DNA from: Patiria miniata
Taxonomy: Eukaryota > Echinodermata > Asteroidea > Valvatida > Asterinidae
NCBI RefSeq assembly: GCF_015706575.1
Contig: NW_024037062.1
Coordinates: 2,600,811 to 2,664,810, forward strand
Reading direction: 5' to 3'
Length of the DNA stretch: 64,000 nucleotides
In this document: one piece after another, positions 57,701 through 64,000 of the stretch
How the letters are laid out: every line of letters begins with the position of its first letter
Position numbering within the stretch: the first letter of the stretch is position 1
Position numbers and translations under genes: made by a program
The notes under the pieces: generated by a model
What the model saw: only the letters and a program-made list of their open reading frames with translations
Told to the model about the DNA's origin: nothing
Database searches by the model: none

Positions 57701-58314
57701 ATAATTTCGTGAATTTCAGGCCGCATAATATCCCTTTAACCAAAAGGCCAGGTTATTTGGACCATCCCTCAGCCCCCTAAGATGTCGGCCATCGAGTGAC
57801 GAAAAATTTTGAAACTCAGTACATGCACTTACCATGAACACACCCAAGAAATTTCATGACTATAAGTCAAATGATTTTGGAATTATGGCTAATTAATTAT
57901 TCATATTCACGAATGCTCTGTGTACACTACGTTTATGGGGAAATTCAGTTTGCGTCGGAATTTTTTTCAAAATGTTTTTGGTATCAAAAGATGGGCAAGG
58001 CTCGTAGCTAAAAAGTCAGACGAACCGCTCGGGTCGCGACATTCTTTTTTCAAGGCTATCGCGGAAAAAGTTGAGGGGGGGGGGGATTTCGCCCGGCCCC
58101 TTTAGGGTTAAACAACTGTATTGTCTTTTAAATGGCTGTACGAAGTATAACGTGGTTAGTCTGAAATACAAATGCTTACGTTGAGTATTAAGCCTGGCCT
58201 TGGGTGGGGCATAATCAGCGTCGTTTTGCCAAAAAGACGAAGCTGTGATGCGTTCATCCTTGATGCGACCATCTTCCATCCCGAGAGGTTCCTCCACAGA
58301 GCAAGAAACGTCAT
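54581..58314 (-). CDS. F5/8 type C (discoidin) domain gene, partial: two exons
   Basis: Extracellular adhesion or recognition domain that typically binds phospholipids, glycans or collagen. Exon a (58314-58180) starts the domain with CSVEEPLGMEDGRIKDERIT then ASSFWQND and ARLNTQ. It joins in phase 1 to exon b (54792-54581), RPAAWCNDKTTDDISPWIQV then DFNGIVTITGLITQGRGD, EEYQVTYSEDGQSWNNV and DGTPIK. The joined segment is 115 residues of a domain usually near 150. The final part (the NTD..TPV region and closing Cys) was not found between 49.9 and 54.5 kb, which is filled by transposons. The protein identity is unknown; such domains occur in many receptors and matrix proteins. Confidence 0.82.
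54950..55692. mobile_element. G-tract/C-tract repeat with nested MITE
   Basis: Left part CGGGCGTCGCTAGACC with a G-run. Right part 55505-55692 resembles the MITE at 52171-52534 (CCATTTGGAAGATGG, GATTTTACGGAGG, ending CTGGATACGCTGCTGG). It lies in the intron of the discoidin gene. Confidence 0.6.
55160..55455. mobile_element. MITE with AGTCTCCGGTTTGTGGTATG ends (family S, copy b)
   Basis: Inverted ends AAGGGCAAAAAAACAAGTCT then CCGGTTTGTGGTATG (left), and AAAGGGCCAAGAAAAAGTCT then CCGGTTTCTGGTATG (right inverted). Subterminal GCGCGCGCGTCG as in the copy at 18887-19271. Nested in the surrounding repeat. Confidence 0.8.
56345..56545. repeat. two tandem ~115-bp units (GGCGTGGGGTCCGGGGCC)
   Basis: The block GTGGGGTCCGGGGCC, AGGTCTGGATT or AGTTCTGGATT, TGGTGCAATCTGAAGCATTT, CCTGGCCACTTTCC, CTGACTTTTTTA appears twice in a row. 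Preceded by GAGAGCGCGAAGCCCTGAAG, of which a relative begins at the very end of the window (63978). Confidence 0.8.
57222..57737. mobile_element. MITE with AAGGGATATTACG ends (copy 1)
   Basis: Inverted ends GAAGGGACATTGCGAATG and AAGGGATATTATGCGGCC. Shares with 62238-62613, in the same orientation, the words AAAAATAGAGCTGTTGAGTGC, CGTACATTGAATG-like and GGTAAGACATTGGGTTAGTT. Confidence 0.75.
57733..58110. mobile_element. MITE, AACCCTAAAGGGGC family (copy 3, inverted)
   Basis: The right end, inverted, reads TTAACCCTAAAGGGGCCGGG then CGAAATCCC and a C-run. The left end is TTTAACCAAAAGGCCAGG. The core CATCGAGTGACGAAAA, GGAATTATGGCTAATTAATT and TTTTTGGTATCAAAAGATG is the reverse complement of the other copies. 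Ends 70 bp before a discoidin exon. Confidence 0.8.
58180..58314 (-). CDS. discoidin domain exon a
   Basis: Acceptor TTTTTCCTCAG, donor TCAAC|GTAAGC. Contains the domain signature C..PLGMEDGRI.D..ITASS. Confidence 0.85.
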
Positions 58315-58320
58315 CTGAGG

Positions 58321-60000
58321 AAAAATGTGCGATTGTTTCGAGAACAGGTTTTGTACCGATCCCATTTCAATAAAAAAGAAAAAGAAACTAGTAATGGGTC
58401 TTTTTCCGCAACCCAGAGTGCTTCCAATGTCAATTAAAATTATGAAAGGGAGCCCTCTATCTTGCCCGCCGTTACAGGGACGCATTTGAGTCCCCCCATT
58501 TGCATGTCGCTGCCGCGCTATTATCGATCGGTACTACTGATGGCGGGTGCATTCATGATCACAAAACAAGTTGAATGAAGTAGCACACGATTAACTTCAA
58601 AATTATGTATTTTAGTCTATACTATTTTCTTTAGTTTGATCTCTCATATAATTTTTGTGTTGTGATTGTTTTACTTCAAGAAGCTATGTCGATAAATAAA
58701 GAAAAACATCCCGGACATGTCAAAAATACTATTTTATGCACGAAATTTGGATAGTCAAGACAAAAGTCAGAGAAAACGGTAACGTCGGACCACACACTAC
58801 AGCGATATCGACATCGTGCATGAGCTGCCACGCTGGTCATTAGTCTGCTTGCGCTAATTAAAAAGCGTTTACATGTTCCAGATACATGACCATCACTCTC
58901 TCAGTCTGGCTGCCAGACACACAATTACAAAATTACAACAACGTCTGCATATGGTGCCCGACTAAATTAAGTACAAAATGTAAGGGAGCCCAGAGAGGCC
59001 ACACAAAGCTTATACTTGATTGTAACCTCATGCCTGCCTCGTCTCCTTCCTAAATGTCAATTCGTTTACATGAGTCGAGAAGACTTCTGTTCCATTAATC
59101 GCTATACGCTGTTCGGCCATCACAATAAACGATTAAAATATTGGCAATATGTCGTACTTGTAAATCACTAAAATATCCAAGTAAATCGCCCGGCAAAGTA
59201 GCCGATGCGGGCGATACGCTGGCACGGTACAAAACACAGAGAGGCGTGCGCACTGAGCCATGAATCCTAAAAGTACATCTCGCCCACCACATTCAGTTTG
59301 TGACAGCGCCCTTCTATTGTGTCGGCCATATTCTCAAATAGGCTAATGACGATGATGACGGCGGGCAGATTAACAGAAGATAGATCAGGCAAATATGGTT
59401 CATCAATCTTCTATAGTATATGTAAAGGTATTGACATTAAACAAAAATACAGTGGCATTACATTTCAGCCTTAACCAGGCCTTCTTCAGAGGTAAATGAC
59501 AGAGGAACAAGAAATAAACATGTAGGGGACACACAAACATGCAGGGTTGGAAGGAGAATCACAAAGAGGGATTGGGGGCAGACCAACCCATATCTTGCTA
59601 CCACCTCTCTAAATTTTGGGGCTACATGTATAAGTCTATATTCCATGACTGAAATTTTTAAAAAATATATCAATATTTTCTTGCTCCAATTGTTTTTGGA
59701 ATCAGGTTTACAAGGAGGTCCAATGTTAAATTAAAGTTGCACTTTATATATCCGTTAGTAGTCATTGCTGAAACCAAGGGGTGGTTGTGGAGTTTAGGGT
59801 CCGAGTTCCTATAACAGATGAAACATCCACCTTTAACTTTTTACTTTTGTCAAGTTTCAACATTGCAAAAAACTAGTACAAATTATCGTACTCCTAAGTT
59901 AGAGTTTCTTCATCAGATTTACACTTTATAGTAGTTTAACAGTATTTTTAAAAAGATATTTAACCGTAAGCCGGCAAAGGGTAAATTTAAATTATGTTAA
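58321..60000. other. upstream of the discoidin exons, no gene recognised
   Basis: Should hold 5' exons of the discoidin gene if it is intact, but I could not identify a signal peptide or other domain exon. Confidence 0.3.
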
Positions 60001-60039
60001 CCATAATTTTGTTTTTAATCCAAATGTCGCAAGAGGGCC

Positions 60040-60380
60040 GGCACTGGCCCGATTCAGGCTTTGTATTGTGCTACCATTAAGGTTTGCCAGCACTGGACCA
60101 GCTCTGTGCCGTCAACACGGAACCGCATTGCCACAATCAAGCTACCAACGGCCCGTTTCTGGTTTTGGATCATTGAAACTGTACGGTACTGCCAGAACAA
60201 GCCCATAACAAGTCGGTACGTGCCCTGTACCGTCATGTTTGCCCGGTACTTGGCCTATGTGTTCTCGGGGAGGACTGCACCCAGTGCTTTCAAGGGCAAG
60301 GGAAAGGTGGCGCCACTGAAGAAGCTCCAGAAGAACACCAAGTTCAACAAGGCTGTCAAGCAAATCACATTTGCATATCA
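60040..60380 (+). other. open stretch with possible exon remnant, unidentified
   Basis: A 149-codon open frame spans this stretch. Its second half (60262 on) reads SGRTAPSAFKGKGKVAPLKK then LQKNTKFNKAVKQI and has gene-like codon use. Its first half looks like a repeat (GCCGGCACTGGCCCGATTC, TTTGCCAGCACTGGACC) and is open on both strands. I cannot name a family. It could be a captured exon or a piece of a host gene. Confidence 0.3.
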
Positions 60381-60544
60381 ACAATTATATATAGTCACAT
60401 GCAAGTTGTTTTTCAAATTCATTGTGCTTGATGTAGTGATCGTACATTATGAACTGTGTTACAGGCAGGTCGGCGTGACAGGGAGGGTGCCCCCAAAGAA
60501 CCATATTTAGTTAGTTGACATTTTGTTTGCAATCGATTCACTCC

Positions 60545-60806
60545 TTCGATGAACGGGTACATAGACTGGTTCCCTGACTATACAATTGGTCTATAAAATG
60601 GCGTCTATAAATTGCTGTGTTTCATTTAAACAGGGGTCAGGGAGCCAGACTACAAGAAAATGATTGTTTCTTGGGGTTTCCAGCATCTATGAACACAAAA
60701 CGTCATACAAGTCCGGGTAAGTTTGCTATAAAATACTTACCCCCAAATACAGCCTTTTCTGAAACTTACAGGAAAAGCTATGTTGTACATTCCCTTTATG
60801 AGCTTA
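60545..60806. mobile_element. family P MITE fragment (copy c)
   Basis: Contains GACTGGTTCCCTGACTATAC, GTCAGGGAGCCAGACTACAA, GAAAATGATTGTTTCTTGG and ends TGTACATTCCCTTTA. Corresponds to one half of the family; the central palindrome is absent. Confidence 0.7.
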
Positions 60807-61459
60807 TGACATGCAGTGACATGTTGGCCACATTAGGCAGGTGGCCTCAATTCAGTGTTTAGCCAAAAACATGTGAAATAATTGTAATCTTTGAAAACAT
60901 TTAATGTTGGGATGCCGTAGAGGACATCAAGCAAGTGTTTTATCGAGTAAAATAAAGTTTGTTGTTATTGTTTGATGTAAAAAGATCGGATATGAGCCTC
61001 CATCAGTGACGTCATAGACCATGCCCCAAATTCCACATTAAGCTACCACTTACAAAGGTCTATCATACTTTTCTGACATCTATACACATGTAGGGAAAAA
61101 AACAGTGGCGATTAGTCCCTTGAGATGGTACCAGTATGTGAAATTTCAGCCCCTGGCTCATGGACTAGGTATGTTGATTTTGATTTGTACATTGACGCTG
61201 TAGCTCAATCAGAGGAAGTGTTTCAAGTATTGTGATTATCATGTTTCACTCAAGCGCCCATGAATGAATGCAAATCTCCTGTGTGTAAAAGGGTTGATAA
61301 TTTGCATACTACATTTCGCGACACTAAGGTCAGGTCATCCACACCAGATGCGAGATGGCAGATGGGGAACACCTTAGTAGCGCGACTTTCACTTTAATAG
61401 TGTGCCGGGCTCGTTTGAACGAGAGACAAATAAGTCATTCATAAGATAAATAAGTCGTT

Positions 61460-61974
61460 TAAAGGGAAAATACAACATTTGCAAACATCTAAAAATAAAA
61501 CTACCAAATCATTTTGAAATACCTTGCTGGACTGTTAGTGAATGACAGTGTAAAGCATCCTGTAAAATCATGGCACCTGGTATATTGTCATTTTCAAGAA
61601 AAGTGGTATTTTTGTATCAATTTCCAACGCTGATCGGCCGATCAGCGTTGGAAACAACTGGCTTTTTTTCAAATACTGGCCCCAATTGACCATCGCACTT
61701 GTTTGCAATCGATTACAAACCTATGAACGGGTACGAGCCAGCTAGACTGGTTCCATGAACTTACAATTCCCCAATGTATGTAAACTGCTCTGTTTCTTCT
61801 TATATGGAGTCAGGGAACCAGACTACAGGAAAATGATTGTTTTTCTTGGTTTTTATAGCATTTTCGAACCCAAAACCTCAAAAAAGTCAGTGTAACTATA
61901 TTTCCTATATATTTCCAACCCCCCAATTCCATCCATTTCTGAAAATTACAGCAAAAGCCAATGATGTATATTGA
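61460..61974. mobile_element. MITE with central 32-bp perfect palindrome (family P, copy b)
   Basis: Left end TTAAAGGGAAAATACAACAT; right end near TACATCATTGG inverted. Palindrome at 61622-61653 with arm TTCCAACGCTGATCGG. The whole is the reverse orientation of 6978-7510. Confidence 0.75.
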
Positions 61975-62237
61975 TAATAAGTCGTTTAACCGAGATAATA
62001 AGCAGTTTAATTGAGACAATAAGTCGTTTAAACAAGATACTATGTCATTTTTGTTTGTTTGTTTGTTTGGCAGCAATACCGGTACGCTCTACAAAACGCA
62101 GAGCCAGGCCATGTTAATTGTTTTCTTTTTAATTTACACGCTATCGGTTTTGGCGCAAAAGTCGGCGGCGCAATGACATGAAACAATGCGCGTCAGTAGG
62201 CCTATCAGATTATTTTTTTCTGAGACCGGCATTTTTT

Positions 62238-62613
62238 AAAGGGATATTACGTTCTCGAATGCGCCAAGTTGGGCAACAAAATTGAAAAGAGCATTTAGAA
62301 AAAGGATATAGCCTAAATATGGACACCATAACCATCCTTTTGGTTTCAAAAATCGAGCTGTTGGGTGCATGTCTTGAATTCTGCCGCACTTGTCTTACCA
62401 GTGCATCGTATGTATTATGTGCTACACTCGCGCAACGAGTAACCGTACATTGAATGAACGCAGCTGAAATGTCCGCCGCGATGTGAACGACCTTCCCCCT
62501 TCTTTCTTTAGAACTGTAAGACATTAGAATAGTTTCCTTTTCAACCAGAAATAGGATAAGTATAAATCAATCCAAAACATGACATTTTCGGGAATTTTAG
62601 GCCGCAATTCCCA
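62238..62613. mobile_element. MITE with AAGGGATATTACG ends (copy 2)
   Basis: Left end AAAGGGATATTACG, right end GGCCGCAATTCCC. Body words (TTTCAAAAATCGAGCTGTTG, CGTACATTGAATGAACGCAG, GTAAGACATTAGAATAGTTT) match copy 1. Confidence 0.75.
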
Positions 62614-63380
62614 TTGAAAACGTTAAAATCCGCGAATACACGAGAAAGTTGCATGCCTTATTTCAATAACTTTGACTCGCCAGGGGGACTATACTTTAAT
62701 GGTTTTGATTGATTGGTTGATTGATTTGGTTGATTGCCATTTATATACTATGGAATACAATAGAAAGTGTCGTGGTTCTCGTGCTCAAAACATTAAAATA
62801 CATTCAACTTTACTTTAAAACATTAAACTACCACATAATTTAAATTAATTCTCCCTTGAAATATCTCCCTAAAAAAGTAAAAGTCATAAACAAGACAAAC
62901 GAATTATTACACTGTAACGTAACAAGTGCTTTGACTTGCCCGCCGCTGTATTTACTCGCATTTGGCTAGCGGGCTACCACTAAGCTCGAACCATTAATAT
63001 GCCTACACGGCAATCTCCCCTCCCTCCCCCCTGGAGATTCGTCTGTCGACGGCGCTGTGCCCTCCGAATCCTGACTAGAAATCGCCGCCATTGGTGCGTT
63101 TCCGATGGGTTACCCCATTGTTTATGTCGGCTCTGCTTTTCAGTGAACTACACAATTGAAATGTCATGGATAATTTGACTTAATTTATTTATTTTTATCG
63201 ATACCTAATTGACATTTTGGCAAGAAGACGAGACAGAAAGCTAGCAATTAATGGTTGTGCCTCTTTTGTGTATTCTCTCGGAGTAACTGCATCATAAATG
63301 AACGAGGCTTACTTTATGATCAAATTGATGAGAGGATAAAATATTACCAGAAAGGCCTTGGGAATGTTACGGTCTAAGAA
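62614..63380. other. intergenic, no gene recognised
   Basis: Contains short TTGATTGGTTGATTGATT repeats near 62705-62735 and no supported exon. Confidence 0.35.
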
Positions 63381-63382
63381 AC

Positions 63383-63650
63383 TATAGGTTTTCCCGGCTA
63401 TTTAAAAACATTTTCATTCAATTTCATCAACTCTAACATTCAATTTCGTCGGAGAAAAATGTTTAAAGAAAACCACTTAATTAGTCATTTACCATTCAAT
63501 TTCAAAGTTTGGTCACCCTCTTTAGTCACTGGGTCGAGAATATTCGATATTACAGGTCAAATTCATCTAAGCTGTTTCCGAATGGTAGCATTCAGAGATC
63601 GAATTTGTCTTATATAAATCAATTAGACGAATTTGATTCTGAATAACAAG
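63383..63650. mobile_element. TIR element ATAGGTTTTCCCGGC, copy 3 (one end)
   Basis: Begins ATAGGTTTTCCCGGCTATTT and has CATTCAATTTC at 63415, 63437 and 63493. The body then diverges from copies 1 and 2. No matching right end was found before the window ends. Confidence 0.65.
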
Positions 63651-63822
63651 CTAAGGTTTTGCGTAGACGAGACGAGATCGAATACTCCGGGACGAAAACG
63701 TGTAATCATTGTTTGAATTTGCTTGTATGAACTGAATTTGAAATTGTCTGACAAAAGACAAAATTAAACATTGGAGGTGCACTAAATGGATGTTGATGGA
63801 CGAGTTTGAATATTAGAAACAG

Positions 63823-63960
63823 TCAGTGGCGTAGCCAGGAATTGTTCAGTGGGGGGGGGGGGGGGGGGTGGCCGCTGGGGGGCTAGAACATTTCATGGGG
63901 GGGGGGGGCGTCATGTAGGGGCGTCAATCGCTTCTCAAAAGTGGGGGGGGAGGAGACATT
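63823..63960. repeat. GGCGTAGCCAGG plus long G homopolymers
   Basis: CAGTGGCGTAGCCAGGAATT is followed by G-runs of about 17, 13 and 8 bases with short interruptions. Same architecture as the MITE ends at 25432, 40952, 52171 and 54950. Confidence 0.75.
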
Positions 63961-64000
63961 ACTTGATCAGAACTGATGCGAGCGCGAAGCGTGAAGCCCT

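Overview
This 64 kb window is eukaryotic nuclear DNA, most likely from a marine invertebrate deuterostome, with an echinoderm or close relative as my best guess. The reasons are: small exons with GT..AG introns; a coding density of only a few percent; very many short inverted-repeat transposons; long G or C homopolymers beside GGCGT-AGCC-type ends; TACATGTA-rich introns; RTE and CR1/L2-like LINE fragments; and a complete Neverland-type Rieske sterol desaturase. The species is inference. All gene models were spliced by eye from the genomic sequence, without transcripts.

Layout. 1-9.3 kb has no recognised gene. It holds a roughly 1.3 kb array of a 32-bp C/T-rich minisatellite (about 5.05-6.31 kb) with diverged outliers on both sides, plus several MITEs. 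9.36-22.05 kb (minus strand) carries a complete eight-exon gene whose exons all join in phase 0. It encodes a 629-residue coiled-coil protein with a UBAN-like ubiquitin-binding segment and a C-terminal C2HC zinc finger (ABIN/TNIP, optineurin, NEMO superfamily). A tandem duplication in its first intron made a truncated second copy of exon 2. 22.8-29 kb is a transposon nest with two tandem foldback elements, one with roughly 340-bp arms, and a 2.6 kb composite bounded by inverted arrays of about 300-bp units.

30.05-37.89 kb (minus strand) carries a complete seven-exon cholesterol 7-desaturase gene (neverland/DAF-36 family, 458 residues) with intact Rieske and non-heme iron motifs. A decayed RTE-type LINE and a tRNA-derived SINE sit in its fourth intron. 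41.9-45.0 kb (plus strand) holds a monocarboxylate-transporter-like (SLC16/MFS) gene that looks damaged: it has no clean start, and the exons for the middle transmembrane segments are missing, with incompatible splice phases across the gap. Its last exon and 3' flank are repeated almost identically 3 kb downstream. The duplication breakpoint is at the exact centre of a long palindromic MITE.

49.9-54.4 kb contains two inverted 1.48 kb copies of a terminal-inverted-repeat element whose one end is built of degenerate 21-bp units; a third copy begins at 63.38 kb. Two minus-strand exons (54.58-54.79 and 58.18-58.31 kb) splice into most of one F5/8 type C (discoidin) domain of an otherwise unseen gene. 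58.3-64 kb is repeat-rich with no convincing gene.

The genes are unrelated neighbours: a ubiquitin/NF-kB-type adaptor, a sterol-hormone biosynthesis enzyme, a transporter relic and an extracellular adhesion domain. No operon-like system is present. The strongest novelty candidates are repeat structures and the rearrangement they appear to have caused.
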